The notes: generated from the sequence alone by a model not told the origin. Counted from the first letter of the stretch, positions 24,441 to 33,905 are shown. The stretch is DNA of 64,000 nt from an archaeon (GCA_021827865.1 JAKAUC010000013.1:372001-436000); one strand, 5' to 3'. Translations and numbers: made by a program.

Positions 24441-25880
24441 CTAGCTAGCTCCGATGAGTCCTGCCAGGGCCGGGGACACTTCCTCCACCTGCTCCTTCAG
24501 CAGCATCTGGTAGTACTGAAGGATGATGTCCACCATCAGGAGCATGCCTATGCCCGTCCCGAACACCCCGACCACGTCGGCCACGCCGGCGATGAGCCCT
24601 ATGAGAATCCCACCTATGATGGTCAGGGTCGGGATGTACCTGTTGAGCATCTGCTCGATTGAGAGGCCGGACCGCCTGAAGCCTGGGACCTGGACGTCGG
24701 CGTCCATCAGGTTCTTCGCCACCGCCCTGGAGTTGAGCCCCCCTATCTCCACCCAGAGCCTGGCGAAGACCACCGACATCCCGACCAGGAACAGGAGGAA
24801 CACGACGGTGTGGATGGGGTCGCTGATGGTCTGCCCGAAGCTCACCGGGGCGGTGAGGTAGTAGACGATGCCCCCAATGGGCTGGGCGTTGAAAGCGGAG
24901 GTGGAGTTGCTCGTGGGGAAGACGGCGAGGTAGTGGAACCACCATGGAGGGTTGCTCGCGTTGTACCGTTGGAGGAGTTCGGCGAAGAAGGTGATGTTCG
25001 CCCCCAGCGCAGACACGAGGATCACAGGTATGTTTGATACGTAGAGGAGCTTGATCGGGTACACTCCCTGGAACCCCCTGTACTTTATCGATGTGATGGG
25101 GAGCTCGACCCTGATCCCCTCGATGTAGATCAGCACGAGTATCATCACCACGGTCAGCGAGAACGTCATCACGCTCGGGTAGAAGTTCTGCCTGATCAGG
25201 ATGGAGCCTATGTCTCCGGCGAAGAACTGGCTGATAGCGCCCGGGATGAAGCCGAATATCTGGGTGACCCCCGCGGCGACCTGGAAGGGGATGGGGGAGA
25301 AGGTGTACCACATCACCTGCTGGGCCACCCCGGCCAGGATGAACAGGCTGACCCCGCTCCCGATGCCCCACCCTTTCTGGATCATCTCGTCCAGCAGCAG
25401 GACGAGGATGCTGGCTATGACCAGCTGTATGAAGATCACGATGGCCTGGTCGGCGGTCAGGGCGCCGAGAGCCCCGCCGTAGATGTAGGCCATGGACTCT
25501 CCGACGATCACGATGAGCGTGAGGAGCTTGGTGGCCGATCCGAAGATGGCCCTGTCTGATGAGTCGCTCATGTCGAGCTTGATTATGTCGCTGCCGACGA
25601 GGAGCTGCAGGATGAGCCCGGAGGTGACGATGGGGCCTATGCCGAGCTGCATGAGCGTCCCCTGGGCTGATGCGAAGACGACCCTGAGGAAGGTGCTGGG
25701 GTTGCTCTGGGCCGCCGTCCCCGTTATCCCGAACAGCGGGGTAGTGGCCATGACAAGGTAAGCGATGAGCGCGATCCCGGTCCAGATGAAGCGCTCGTTG
25801 AGCGACGGCTTCCTCTCAGGCTTAGGTATCTCTGGGAGAACCGTGCCTACGCTCTTGATGAAGTCTCTCAGCGAAGCCAT
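24441..25880 (-). CDS. secY: Preprotein translocase subunit SecY
   Basis: A 479-residue ten-helix channel protein. The N-terminal segment R-F-I-W-T-G-I-A-L, the plug region after helix 1, and the late G-F-R-R-S conserved loop support SecY/Sec61-alpha. It follows rpl15 by 11 bases, the usual archaeal position. Confidence 0.96.
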   Translation of the reverse strand: MASLRDFIKSVGTVLPEIPKPERKPSLNERFIWTGIALIAYLVMATTPLFGITGTAAQSNPSTFLRVVFASAQGTLMQLGIGPIVTSGLILQLLVGSDIIKLDMSDSSDRAIFGSATKLLTLIVIVGESMAYIYGGALGALTADQAIVIFIQLVIASILVLLLDEMIQKGWGIGSGVSLFILAGVAQQVMWYTFSPIPFQVAAGVTQIFGFIPGAISQFFAGDIGSILIRQNFYPSVMTFSLTVVMILVLIYIEGIRVELPITSIKYRGFQGVYPIKLLYVSNIPVILVSALGANITFFAELLQRYNASNPPWWFHYLAVFPTSNSTSAFNAQPIGGIVYYLTAPVSFGQTISDPIHTVVFLLFLVGMSVVFARLWVEIGGLNSRAVAKNLMDADVQVPGFRRSGLSIEQMLNRYIPTLTIIGGILIGLIAGVADVVGVFGTGIGMLLMVDIILQYYQMLLKEQVEEVSPALAGLIGAS

Positions 25881-25891
25881 TTGGACGGGGG

Positions 25892-26296
25892 TTACTCCTT
25901 AGCCAGAATCTTTCCGCCCGCGGCCTCTATTTTAGCCTGAGCCTTCTTGGTGAAAGCCGCGACCTTCACCTCGTACGCCCCGGCTACGCCTCCGGAGCCC
26001 AGGAGCTTCTCGACGCCCAGCGCGGTAAGGTCCAAGGACTTCTCACCCTTCGCGAGGTCGTCAAGCTGGCCGACGTTCACCCACGTGGAGGGCCGCACGT
26101 AATATCCTGGCGGCCTGAACGGATCCCTGCCGAAGTGGTCGGGGTCGTTGATGACGAGCCAGCTCCACTTGTGCTTGTGAAGGCCGGCGTTGCCGTGCCC
26201 CCCCCTGCTCCCGGAGTGGCGGTGCTGGCCTATCTGGCCGTAGCCGTGGGTCCTCATCCCCCTGTACCTCCTCCCCTTCCGAGCCCTCGTCGGCAA
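25892..26296 (-). CDS. rpl15: Large ribosomal subunit protein uL15
   Basis: A 134-residue uL15 with the Gly/His/Arg-rich N terminus (R-G-M-R-T-H-G-Y-G-Q-I-G-Q-H) and a globular C-terminal part. It lies one base after rpl30. Confidence 0.95.
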   Translation of the reverse strand: MPTRARKGRRYRGMRTHGYGQIGQHRHSGSRGGHGNAGLHKHKWSWLVINDPDHFGRDPFRPPGYYVRPSTWVNVGQLDDLAKGEKSLDLTALGVEKLLGSGGVAGAYEVKVAAFTKKAQAKIEAAGGKILAKE

Positions 26297-26297
26297 G

Positions 26298-26768
26298 TCA
26301 GATCATCCTCCTCACGATGTCCTCCAGCTTCGGGTTGCTCCCAAGCTCTCCCCTTTCAGTGAACTGCCTACGCAGAGAGCGCTTGAAGCCGCCCCTCGGG
26401 GGGGCCAGCCTGAAGTAGGGGAGGACCCCGGAGACAGAGGAGAGCCTCTCGTCGCCTTCTAGCATCTTGGAAGCGAGCCCCTTGTGGTCCTTGAACCCCA
26501 TCCGCTTCAGGGCGGCCTGGTCCAGGGGCTTCACAGTGCTAGCCATGCCTCTCTTAGAGAGCAGGTCCGCCAGAAGGCCCGCCTGGAGGGGGGCCCAGGC
26601 TACGTAGTCCTTGCAGAGCCGAAGCATCCCCACTGTCGCGGGGTCGTCGGGGACCACCGAGGCCGAGAACTTCTTCGCCACCCAGAGCTCGGTCAGGGCC
26701 TTCCTGACGGGGGCGGAGCTGTTGATCTGCCCGTGAAGGTTGACGACCAAGATTAGACCCATCTTCAA
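26298..26768 (-). CDS. rpl30: Large ribosomal subunit protein uL30
   Basis: A 156-residue archaeal-length uL30 with the N-terminal V-N-L-H-G-Q-I-N-S-S-A-P-V-R-K-A-L and the K-D-Y-V-A-W segment. Five bases after rps5 in the standard order rps5-rpl30-rpl15. Confidence 0.94.
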   Translation of the reverse strand: MKMGLILVVNLHGQINSSAPVRKALTELWVAKKFSASVVPDDPATVGMLRLCKDYVAWAPLQAGLLADLLSKRGMASTVKPLDQAALKRMGFKDHKGLASKMLEGDERLSSVSGVLPYFRLAPPRGGFKRSLRRQFTERGELGSNPKLEDIVRRMI

Positions 26769-26773
26769 TTCAC

Positions 26774-27400
26774 CTATACGTTGAGACCGTGCGACTCCCT
26801 GAATGCGTCATAGGCGGCGTTGGCGAGGGAAGACATGGTGTTTGTGGAGCCGAAGGTCCTGACCCAGGCGTCCTTGACCCCTGCCAGCTGAAGGAGGCTC
26901 TTAAGCGCGGGCCCGGCGACCAGCCCCAGCGCCCTCGGGGCAGGCATTATCTCTACCGTGACGCTCCCCGCCTTCCCCCTGATCCTGTAGGGGACCGAAT
27001 GCGGCCTCCCGTCCCTGCACTCCCAGGAGCCGCAGCCGAGCTTGACAGGGATGATGTTGAGCAGGGCGGCCGTGGTGGCCTTCTCGATGGCTTCCCTCGT
27101 CTGCATGGCCTTGCCCTTGCCAACCCCGAACCAACCGGCGCCGTTTCCGACCGCGACCACGGCCAGGAATCTGGTGAGCTCCCCGGCGTCGGTCTGCTTC
27201 TGTACCACGCTCACCCCGACGACCTCGTTCCTCAGGTCAGGGAGGAGCTTCTTCACTATCTCCGCTTCGCGGACCCGCTGGCCGCTCTTGAATATCTCGT
27301 CCAGGGTGGTGATCTTGCCCTCGTTGACGAGCATCCCGAGCTTTGTCCGGGGGACCCAGACCTGCTCCTCTTCCTGGCGGTCGCGCCTCGGGTAGACCAT
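26774..27400 (-). CDS. rps5: Small ribosomal subunit protein uS5
   Basis: A 208-residue uS5 with the double-stranded-RNA-binding-like domain and V-A-V-G-N-G-A-G-W-F-G-V-G-K-G-K-A. Its ATG shares one base with the rpl18 stop (TAATG). Confidence 0.96.
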   Translation of the reverse strand: MVYPRRDRQEEEQVWVPRTKLGMLVNEGKITTLDEIFKSGQRVREAEIVKKLLPDLRNEVVGVSVVQKQTDAGELTRFLAVVAVGNGAGWFGVGKGKAMQTREAIEKATTAALLNIIPVKLGCGSWECRDGRPHSVPYRIRGKAGSVTVEIMPAPRALGLVAGPALKSLLQLAGVKDAWVRTFGSTNTMSSLANAAYDAFRESHGLNV

Positions 27401-27981
27401 TACTTGCCCGCCCCCACAATCAAGGCCTTGACCTTTTCGAACTCCTGCGTGTAGTTCTCAGGCTTGAAGCCGGACTTCAGCACCCCTGAGAACGCCCTGT
27501 GGTAGGCGTCCTTGTCCTCGGCGGCGAGCTTCGCGGCATACTCCGCGATGGCCTTGCCTGAGAGCCTGCCCTCGTCCGGGAAGGCCTCTTCACCCACCGG
27601 GACCGCCAGCCCGGAGTCGACGACTCCCTTCAGCAGGGCCGCTATCCTCGACCCCCTGATGAACGGGACCACTCCGTTGTAGACCACGGCCTCATTCACC
27701 CCCGCTGCGATGGCCTTCTTCCCTGCCAGCCTCCCCAGAAGATAGCAGGCGGGGGTCGACTTCGCCGAGCCGTGCCAGCCCAGCTTCAACAGCTCCTTGG
27801 AGTGAGAAGACGACAGGACCACGTCCCCCTTCACGGTCGGCTTTACGAACTGAGTGCTGACGTTCTTGTTTGAAATCCTTACCACCAGAAGGGGCCTCTG
27901 CGAGGTTATCGCCCGCTTCCTGGCCCTGTAGTCCGTGACCCCCTGACGCCTCCTTCTGAGGATCTGTACGTGGCCCACCAT
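27400..27981 (-). CDS. rpl18: Large ribosomal subunit protein uL18
   Basis: A 193-residue 5S-rRNA-binding protein with R-R-R-R-Q-G-V-T-D-Y-R-A-R near the N terminus and L-V-V-R-I-S-N-K-N. I start at ATG 27981, whose ATGA overlaps the rpl19e stop; the open frame upstream lies over rpl19e and has no family similarity. Confidence 0.94.
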   Translation of the reverse strand: MVGHVQILRRRRQGVTDYRARKRAITSQRPLLVVRISNKNVSTQFVKPTVKGDVVLSSSHSKELLKLGWHGSAKSTPACYLLGRLAGKKAIAAGVNEAVVYNGVVPFIRGSRIAALLKGVVDSGLAVPVGEEAFPDEGRLSGKAIAEYAAKLAAEDKDAYHRAFSGVLKSGFKPENYTQEFEKVKALIVGAGK

Positions 27982-28415
27982 CACTTCTTCGCCTCCTTCA
28001 TCAGATCGAGGAGGTGCTTCACGCCCCTGACCTGCCCGCCCTTCACCTGCTTGTAGAGCTTCTTGTAGGCGCCGGCGCTGATCTCCTTCCTCTCCTTCGC
28101 GACCTTGAGGCGCCACCTCAGGGCGCGGACCTTCGATATCCACTGGTCCTTCCTAGGGTTCCTGGCGGTGGCTCGGCCCTCGATGGAGCCGGCGCCTCGC
28201 CCGCGCTTGAGCTTCTTCGACCTTGTCCTGAACCTGCCTCTGGACACGCCCTTCTCGGGGGCGACGGTGATCGCCCCGAACCCGACCAGCCCTCGGATGG
28301 TGCTCCTCGTGATGGCGTCCTGGATCAGGTCGTTGTACTCGTCGTTGAATATGACCCGGTCCAACCCCACCCCTAGGACCGATGCCGCGAGCCGACGCTT
28401 ACTCTTTAGATTCAA
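27981..28415 (-). CDS. rpl19e: Large ribosomal subunit protein eL19
   Basis: A 144-residue basic, helical eL19 with L-K-S-K-R-R-L-A-A at the N terminus and the central G-R-G-A-G-S-I-E-G-R-A-T-A. Overlaps both neighbours. Confidence 0.95.
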   Translation of the reverse strand: MNLKSKRRLAASVLGVGLDRVIFNDEYNDLIQDAITRSTIRGLVGFGAITVAPEKGVSRGRFRTRSKKLKRGRGAGSIEGRATARNPRKDQWISKVRALRWRLKVAKERKEISAGAYKKLYKQVKGGQVRGVKHLLDLMKEAKK

Positions 28416-28827
28416 TTATCCTCAACCCTGTCGGATTCACGACCCGTATTCCCAGCTCGGTGGCCCTCTCTATGATCGCCGCTCTCTTCTTCGCGCCCAC
28501 CGTGCCGCCTATCCGCGCCACGTCCCGCCCAGGCACCAGAGGAGCCAGGTCCGCCGGCCTGTAGACGATGACCTCGTAGTGGCCGCTCGGGTGCAGGCCC
28601 CTGGCCCCGACGGGGCCCCTGTAGCCGACCCTGACGAGGGGGGGCCATCCCTTGTCCTGGCGCCTCATCTTGCTGTCGATCCCCTTGGGCTTCCTCCACT
28701 CGGGATGTATCCTGACGTAGCGCCAGCTCTCCTGCCTCACGAAGGCGGGCCTCGTATCTGAGACCTCCTTCCTCTTGGCCACCAGGCTCTTCAGCCTGTT
28801 CTCTTCGGTCTGCTTTGCCTTCGACAT
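28399..28827 (-). CDS. rpl32e: Large ribosomal subunit protein eL32
   Basis: A 142-residue eL32 with F-V-R-Q-E-S-W-R-Y-V-R-I, W-R-K-P-K-G-I-D-S-K-M-R and the late A-R-I-G-G-T-V-G segment. Its 3' end overlaps rpl19e by 17 bases. Confidence 0.95.
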   Translation of the reverse strand: MSKAKQTEENRLKSLVAKRKEVSDTRPAFVRQESWRYVRIHPEWRKPKGIDSKMRRQDKGWPPLVRVGYRGPVGARGLHPSGHYEVIVYRPADLAPLVPGRDVARIGGTVGAKKRAAIIERATELGIRVVNPTGLRIIESKE

Positions 28828-28832
28828 GGGTT

Positions 28833-29378
28833 TTACGGGCCCTCCTCCTTATGGTATATGTATACGCCGTCGAGGAAGACCCTCTGGTCCTTCCTCCTGA
28901 TCTTGGTGGCTAGCTCCACGTTGGCCGCGGTCTGGCCGACATCCTCGAGGGAGACGCCCTTCACTACCACGTCGTCCCCTTCCACGGAGACCTTGCAGCT
29001 CCCCACTATCTGAGAGACCCGCGGGGAGCGCTCCCCCACGAAGTTTTCGACCAGCACCTGGTCCCCCTTCACCTTCACGGTGATGGGGAAGTGGGCGTAG
29101 ACTACCTTCAGCCTGTAGGTGAACCCCTTGGTCACCCCGGTGACCATGTTGTTCACTATGCTCGCCACCGTGTTGATTATCACGTTGTCCTTCTTCTTGG
29201 CTGAGAACGGGGAGAGCGTCACCTTGTTCCCTTGGACTGCGAGGTTTATGTTGACCTTGTCGAAGTGTTTCTTGGCCTCCCCGAGCTTCCCCTTGATGGA
29301 GAGGGTCCTTCCCTCGAGCCTGACCGACACGCCCTCGGGGATGGCGATGGTCGTCCCCTGGACGGTCTCAGTAGACAT
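28833..29378 (-). CDS. rpl6: Large ribosomal subunit protein uL6
   Basis: A 181-residue uL6 made of two similar domains, with V-S-V-R-L-E-G-R-T-L-S-I-K-G-K-L-G early and I-Y-H-K-E-E near the C terminus. A 116-base gap separates it from rps8 upstream, unusually large for this otherwise overlapping operon; I see no ORF in the gap. Confidence 0.95.
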   Translation of the reverse strand: MSTETVQGTTIAIPEGVSVRLEGRTLSIKGKLGEAKKHFDKVNINLAVQGNKVTLSPFSAKKKDNVIINTVASIVNNMVTGVTKGFTYRLKVVYAHFPITVKVKGDQVLVENFVGERSPRVSQIVGSCKVSVEGDDVVVKGVSLEDVGQTAANVELATKIRRKDQRVFLDGVYIYHKEEGP

Positions 29379-29494
29379 ATGGTTGCCCCTCCCTTCCTCT
29401 CCTCATCGTCCCTCGAGCTTCAAGCCGCACTTCCAGTAACTCCGCCCCGGCTGAGTCCATGCGCACAGAGGACCTTGTCACTTCAAATCCCGTC

Positions 29495-29887
29495 CTAGAA
29501 GACAAAGCCAATCAACCTCCCGCCTATCTTCTTCTCCTGGGCTTCGACGTGGGACATGACACCCTGCGAGGTGGAGACGATGAGGGTCCCGACACCTACA
29601 GCCGGAAGGTACCTGTGCTCCCAGTCGACGAGCTTCAGAGACCTGACTGGGAACCTGGGAGAGATGACGCCGCACTTGTTGATCCTTCCAAGCAGCTGGA
29701 CCCTCAGCTTGCCGCCGACGCCGTCGTCGATGAACTCGAACTCCCCGATGTACCTGCGCTTCTGGAGCACCCGGAGGACCTCGCTGGCAAGTCCGGAGGC
29801 AGGGATCACCACGCACTCCTTCTTGTTCCTCATCTCCGCGTTCTGCAGGCTGGCGAAGAGGTTTGCTAGGATGTTGGTTGCTGGCAT
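29495..29887 (-). CDS. rps8: Small ribosomal subunit protein uS8
   Basis: A 130-residue uS8 with N-I-L-A-N-L-F-A-S-L-Q-N-A near the start and the conserved S-T-S-Q-G-V-M-S-H at the C-terminal RNA-binding site. Ten bases after rps14. Confidence 0.96.
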   Translation of the reverse strand: MPATNILANLFASLQNAEMRNKKECVVIPASGLASEVLRVLQKRRYIGEFEFIDDGVGGKLRVQLLGRINKCGVISPRFPVRSLKLVDWEHRYLPAVGVGTLIVSTSQGVMSHVEAQEKKIGGRLIGFVF

Positions 29888-29897
29888 CTTCTCTCCC

Positions 29898-30059
29898 CTA
29901 ATCGTACTTCCTGAAGCCTAGCTTCTCGGCGACCTCTCTGAAGCACTGCCTGCACAGAACCAGGTCATAGGACCTGATCACCGCCCCGTACTGACCGCAC
30001 CTCTTGCAGTAGTGAGTCGACTTGCCGTACTTCCTTTCTTTTGGATGTCGCTCTTTCAT
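29898..30059 (-). CDS. rps14: Small ribosomal subunit protein uS14 (zinc-binding)
   Basis: A 53-residue protein found by reading the gap between rps8 and rpl5. It carries a four-Cys zinc site, H-Y-C-K-R-C-G at about 17-23 and L-C-R-Q-C-F at about 35-40, and ends G-F-R-K-Y-D, matching archaeal uS14. Its ATG at 30059 overlaps the rpl5 stop (ATGA). Confidence 0.94.
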   Translation of the reverse strand: MKERHPKERKYGKSTHYCKRCGQYGAVIRSYDLVLCRQCFREVAEKLGFRKYD

Positions 30060-30583
30060 TGAATGTTTGCTCCGAAGTTGTCCTTGAAGTACTGCATCGC
30101 TTCCTCCCTGGAGACCCGCTGCCCCTTCCCCACCCGAGAGGTTCTGCGGTTGCGCCGCGAGACGCTGTACCCCGGTCTCTCGAGGAGGACTGACACGTTC
30201 ATCCCAAGAATCCCGATAGCAGGGTCGTATCTGATCCCCGGTATCTCGATGTGCTCCTTGATTCCGAACGAGACCGAGCCCCTCGGGTCGAAGGACGACC
30301 CCTGGAGCTTCTTCTCTCTGGCCGCGAGCAGCTTCGTGATCAGGGGTTTCGTCTCCTCCCCCCTCACTGTGACCACCACGCCGATAGGCTCCCCCTTGTG
30401 GATGCCAAAGTCCCTCACCGAGTCCCTGGCGCGGGTCTGAGTGGGGGCCTGTCCGGTGACCTGCTCCAGGACCTTCTTCCCTCTTTCTATGGCCTCCCCC
30501 GACTTGCCGAGGCCTATGTTGACGACGACCTTGCCTACCTTGATTCCGCGCATGGGGTGCGCCTGGACGACCGACTGGCTCAT
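30056..30583 (-). CDS. rpl5: Large ribosomal subunit protein uL5
   Basis: A 175-residue 5S-rRNA-contacting uL5 with [12 protein letters not shown] and the [11 protein letters not shown] motif. Overlaps rps4e and rps14 by four bases each. Confidence 0.96.
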   Translation of the reverse strand: MSQSVVQAHPMRGIKVGKVVVNIGLGKSGEAIERGKKVLEQVTGQAPTQTRARDSVRDFGIHKGEPIGVVVTVRGEETKPLITKLLAAREKKLQGSSFDPRGSVSFGIKEHIEIPGIRYDPAIGILGMNVSVLLERPGYSVSRRNRRTSRVGKGQRVSREEAMQYFKDNFGANIQ

Positions 30584-31308
30584 GGGGTGCCCACTCCGAC
30601 CGTTATCATGGGCGAGGACGTACCCACTGGGAAAACCAGGCGGGAGGGCACTTCGGCCTCGCCGCTTGGGAGGGTGAGCTTCACCATCTTCTCGCGCGAG
30701 ATGGTCCCCTTCTTGACCTCGGCTATCTTCCCGAGCTGCCCCGCCCTGTCTCCGCTCAAGACGAGGCCGAGGGAGCCCTTCGCCAGCTTGACGTTGCCCA
30801 GCACCTTCTGGGAGGGGACCTCGAGCAGGACCGCGTCCCCGGGGGAGAGCTTCAGGCCGTCGTCCAGCACAGACCTGCCGTCATGAAGGCCGTACTGGAT
30901 GTGACCCCCCCTGATCTTCGTCTTGGTGTTGATGCTGCAGAGCTTCTTAGTCGCCTCGTCGGAGGGGACCTTGGCGAGCCTGAGGCCCTTGCGGGTGGGG
31001 ACCAGCCGGTAGTCCACCCCCTCTGCCGGGACGCTGACCACGTTGAAGAGCCCCACGGGGAAGCGCGAGGTGCGCCTCTCCCGTCCATCGACCATCACCT
31101 TGCCGTTCTTCATCATGTACTTTAGCTCGCGGGAGAGGGTGGCCATGGACGCCAGGTCGCGTATCACGACTCCCAGCGGATAGGACGAGGATATCGAATG
31201 CGGCCCCGGGAGGGGCTTGAAGACGAACCTGTCGGACTTGCGGGAGATGTCCCAGGTCCTCGGGGCGGCCAGGCGCTTCATCTTGTTCATTCCTCCCTTC
31301 TTGCCCAC
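30580..31308 (-). CDS. rps4e: Small ribosomal subunit protein eS4
   Basis: A 242-residue eS4 starting [16 protein letters not shown], with an S4-like domain ([11 protein letters not shown]) and a KOW-type C-terminal part. It shares its first base with the rpl24 stop. Confidence 0.96.
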   Translation of the reverse strand: MGKKGGMNKMKRLAAPRTWDISRKSDRFVFKPLPGPHSISSSYPLGVVIRDLASMATLSRELKYMMKNGKVMVDGRERRTSRFPVGLFNVVSVPAEGVDYRLVPTRKGLRLAKVPSDEATKKLCSINTKTKIRGGHIQYGLHDGRSVLDDGLKLSPGDAVLLEVPSQKVLGNVKLAKGSLGLVLSGDRAGQLGKIAEVKKGTISREKMVKLTLPSGEAEVPSRLVFPVGTSSPMITVGVGTP

Positions 31309-31607
31309 TACGCAGCCACCTCCAGCTTGTGCTTCCTCTGCTTATCTTCGAGCGTCAGAGCGGTCACGACGACGTTGGAAGAGTGTATCGGGACCGGGGC
31401 GGTCCCCCCCTTGAGCTTCTCGTGGGTTACCCCTTCGACGTTCACCACGCCGGAGAAAGAGTCCACCCTGGTGATCTTCCCTTCGATCCCCTTGAACTCT
31501 CCCCTGACTATCTTCACCGAATCGCCCACCCTAGGCCTTACGCTGCGCTTCCCATGCTTCCCCCTGAGCTCTGCGGACAGCTGAGACCCGAACTTCATCC
31601 AAACCAC
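31308..31607 (-). CDS. rpl24: Large ribosomal subunit protein uL24
   Basis: A 99-residue assembly-initiating uL24 with the KOW segment D-S-V-K-I-V-R-G-E-F-K-G-I-E-G-K. Adjacent to rpl14 without a gap. Confidence 0.95.
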   Translation of the reverse strand: MVWMKFGSQLSAELRGKHGKRSVRPRVGDSVKIVRGEFKGIEGKITRVDSFSGVVNVEGVTHEKLKGGTAPVPIHSSNVVVTALTLEDKQRKHKLEVAA

Positions 31608-32042
31608 CTATACTATGATCGACGCGAGGTTCGCGATTCTAGGCCACTTTTCTGCGGCCTCACTGGCGACTGGACCCTTGATGTCGGTCCCCTTCAGGTC
31701 CCCCTCCGGGGTGATTATCACTGCGGCGTTGTCCTCGAAGACGACCCTCTGGCCGCTCACCCTCCTGACTGGGTACTTCTGCCTCACTATCACAGCCCCA
31801 AAGACGGTCTTCTTCAGTTCTGGGGGCCCCTTCTTCACCACGCAGACCACCGAGTCCCCCACCGAGGCGGCGGGGACCCTGCTGAGCCTCCCCTTCGCCT
31901 TTGTGACCTGGACCACGCGGAGGGTCTTGGCTCCAGTGTTGTCGGCGCAGGTGATGACCGCATACAGCGGGATGGCCCTCGTGATGTAGTTTTTGAACTC
32001 CTCGACCCCCTTGGCCGAGACCGCACGCGACTTCGTTGACAC
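31608..32042 (-). CDS. rpl14: Large ribosomal subunit protein uL14
   Basis: A 144-residue uL14 with C-A-D-N-T-G-A-K-T-L-R, V-G-D-S-V-V-C-V-V-K-K-G and F-E-D-N-A-A-V-I-I. It overlaps rps17 by one base. Confidence 0.96.
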   Translation of the reverse strand: MSTKSRAVSAKGVEEFKNYITRAIPLYAVITCADNTGAKTLRVVQVTKAKGRLSRVPAASVGDSVVCVVKKGPPELKKTVFGAVIVRQKYPVRRVSGQRVVFEDNAAVIITPEGDLKGTDIKGPVASEAAEKWPRIANLASIIV

Positions 32043-32368
32043 TACGCTCTCCTCCTAGATTCGACCACGACGAACGCGATTGTCTTCGAGAGCGGCCTGC
32101 ATTCGCCGAGGGTCACGGCGTCGCCGTCCCGCACTTCGATGCAAGGGGGGACGTGGGCGCTGACCCTGCTCCTGCGCCTCTCTCCTCTGTTGTACTTCGG
32201 CACCATGTGGAGGTACTCCATTTCGACCACGGCGAAGCTCTTCCCAGCTGTGGAGACGGCCTTGCCTGAGAGCAGCCTCCCCCTGACCTTGACGTGGCCG
32301 TGGAAGGGACACCGGTCGTCCTGGCACTTCTTCTTGGGGGCCGCCACCTCGAGGCCTGCGGCGCTCAA
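32042..32368 (-). CDS. rps17: Small ribosomal subunit protein uS17
   Basis: A 108-residue archaeal uS17 with the N-terminal D-D-R-C-P-F-H-G segment and G-D-A-V-T-L-G-E-C-R-P-L-S-K-T near the C terminus. Its start overlaps the rnp1 stop. Confidence 0.95.
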   Translation of the reverse strand: MSAAGLEVAAPKKKCQDDRCPFHGHVKVRGRLLSGKAVSTAGKSFAVVEMEYLHMVPKYNRGERRRSRVSAHVPPCIEVRDGDAVTLGECRPLSKTIAFVVVESRRRA

Positions 32369-32598
32369 CGGAGAGCCCTCCCCAGCCTGTCCTGGAGCCT
32401 CCCGGCGATGTCGGCTCCCGACACCGTGGCTCCAGTCCCCAGAAGGAACGACGCCCCCTTCTTTTCCACGGCGATGGAGCGCAGACCGGACTGGATGACG
32501 AGGGTGTTTGCAGTCTCCAGGAGGACCTTCCCGGACCTTCCGACCTTGGATGGGTCGGAGGACGACAGCACGGTCAGCGTCCCTCCGATGAGGTTCAC
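32365..32598 (-). CDS. rnp1: RNase P protein component 1 (Rpp29/Pop4 homologue)
   Basis: A 77-residue Sm-like protein, L-I-G-G-T-L-T-V at the start and a central G-K-V-L-L-E-T-A-N-T-L-V-I, between rpl29 and rps17 exactly as in other archaea. It binds the specificity region of RNase P RNA with Rpp21. Overlaps both neighbours by four bases. Confidence 0.9.
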   Translation of the reverse strand: MNLIGGTLTVLSSSDPSKVGRSGKVLLETANTLVIQSGLRSIAVEKKGASFLLGTGATVSGADIAGRLQDRLGRALR

Positions 32599-32801
32599 AC
32601 GACTACCCCCTTTTCATGCATGACTGTGATCACCCTGGCGATGTCCTTCCTTATCCGCCTGATGTTCCCCACGTCCTTCTTGACTATGCCTCGCTGGGCT
32701 TCGCCTGACAGCTTGGAGAGCTCCGACCTGAGGTCGAAGAGCGTCTGCCGAAGCTTGTCAGTTCCCTGATTCCGCAGCTCCTTCGGTTTGAGTTGTGGCA
32801 T
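32595..32801 (-). CDS. rpl29: Large ribosomal subunit protein uL29
   Basis: A 68-residue two-helix protein with E-L-R-N-Q-G and R-R-I-R-K-D-I-A-R-V typical of uL29. Its start lies 44 bases inside the rps3 3' end, an unusually long overlap. Confidence 0.93.
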   Translation of the reverse strand: MPQLKPKELRNQGTDKLRQTLFDLRSELSKLSGEAQRGIVKKDVGNIRRIRKDIARVITVMHEKGVVV

Positions 32802-33444
32802 CTCCTATGTTCTCTCCTTTGCTCTCCTCTTTGATGTCTTCTTTCAGCTGGAAGTCAGGCGGAAGAGCGTCCTTGAGCGCTATCTTCACCTTGATTCCAT
32901 ACAGGCCGAGCTTCATCAGGACGTCGGTGGTGGCCTGGTCCACAGACCTGTCGGCGGTGTCGCCGCTCTTGGGGACGACGCCCGCCCTGTACTTCTCTCC
33001 ATGAGACCTGTCGCTGCGTAGCTTCCCCGCGACGGAGATCTCGACGCCCGCGGCGCCGGCGTTCATTATGTTGTTGACAGTCCACTGGGCAGCCCTGCGG
33101 AAGGCGGTCCCCCGAGACACGATCTGAGCTATCCTCGCGGCCATGATCCTCGCGTTGAGCTCGGGGCTCTCCACCTCGGTCACGGCTATCTGCGCGTTAG
33201 GGAGCCCGAACCTCGCAACTACCTTGTCGGTCAGGTCCTTGATGCCTGTCCCGCGCCTCCCGATGGCGAGCCCAGGCCGGGCCACGTAGACCTTGAGAGT
33301 CGTCCCGACCGGGGACTTTTGGATCTCCAGCCCTCCGTACCCTGCGTCGCGAAGCTCCTTCTCGAAGAACTCGTCCAGGTCAGAGTACGACATGCTCGAC
33401 ATCAGGATTGACTTCGCTGCGGTTCGCTGCTGGACCGACATCAC
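32758..33444 (-). CDS. rps3: Small ribosomal subunit protein uS3
   Basis: A 228-residue uS3 with the KH domain G-L-A-I-G-R-R-G-T-G-I-K-D-L and G-R-S-like C-terminal domain. The last 30 residues are a polar Glu/Lys/Gly tail, part of which overlaps rpl29. It starts at the last base of rpl22. Confidence 0.95.
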   Translation of the reverse strand: MMSVQQRTAAKSILMSSMSYSDLDEFFEKELRDAGYGGLEIQKSPVGTTLKVYVARPGLAIGRRGTGIKDLTDKVVARFGLPNAQIAVTEVESPELNARIMAARIAQIVSRGTAFRRAAQWTVNNIMNAGAAGVEISVAGKLRSDRSHGEKYRAGVVPKSGDTADRSVDQATTDVLMKLGLYGIKVKIALKDALPPDFQLKEDIKEESKGENIGDATTQTEGAAESGN

Positions 33445-33905
33445 TACACTTCCTTGCCTACGACCTCGATGTGGACCAGCTGATGGAAATTGGGGGAGCT
33501 TCTGCCGAAGGCGCGCGGGTAGTAGTCTTTCACTGTCCTCCCTGCGTAGCCAGCGGCGTGGATTATCTTGACCCTCTCAGGGTCGAGCCCCTTGAACTCG
33601 ATGTTCCCCTGGAGGTTATGGAGGACCCCGAGGTATGCCTTCGCGGTCCTGACCGGGTAGGACCCTGTCGGGAACCCTTGAAGTTCGCTCCTGTGGCCGA
33701 CCTTCAGCTTGTGGCGCCTGAATGCCACCGGCATTTCTTTGCTCTCGACCTGCTCGAGCAGGCCTATGGCCTTTGTGAGCGACATCCCTTTGATCGTCAC
33801 GGCTACCTCCCGGGCGGCCTTTGGCGAGATGTTTACTTCTCTCCCGCTTGCCCTGACGTGTACCGCTGGGTCGAAACCCTGGAAACTGTAACCATGGTGA
33901 GGCAC
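33444..33905 (-). CDS. rpl22: Large ribosomal subunit protein uL22, first gene of the operon
   Basis: A 153-residue uL22 with A-R-E-V-A-V-T-I-K-G-M-S-L early and the extended hairpin region ending N-F-H-Q-L-V-H-I-E-V-V. Normally rps19 and rpl2 precede it; here the cluster starts at rpl22, with a promoter and divergent sdhA upstream. Confidence 0.95.
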   Translation of the reverse strand: MPHHGYSFQGFDPAVHVRASGREVNISPKAAREVAVTIKGMSLTKAIGLLEQVESKEMPVAFRRHKLKVGHRSELQGFPTGSYPVRTAKAYLGVLHNLQGNIEFKGLDPERVKIIHAAGYAGRTVKDYYPRAFGRSSPNFHQLVHIEVVGKEV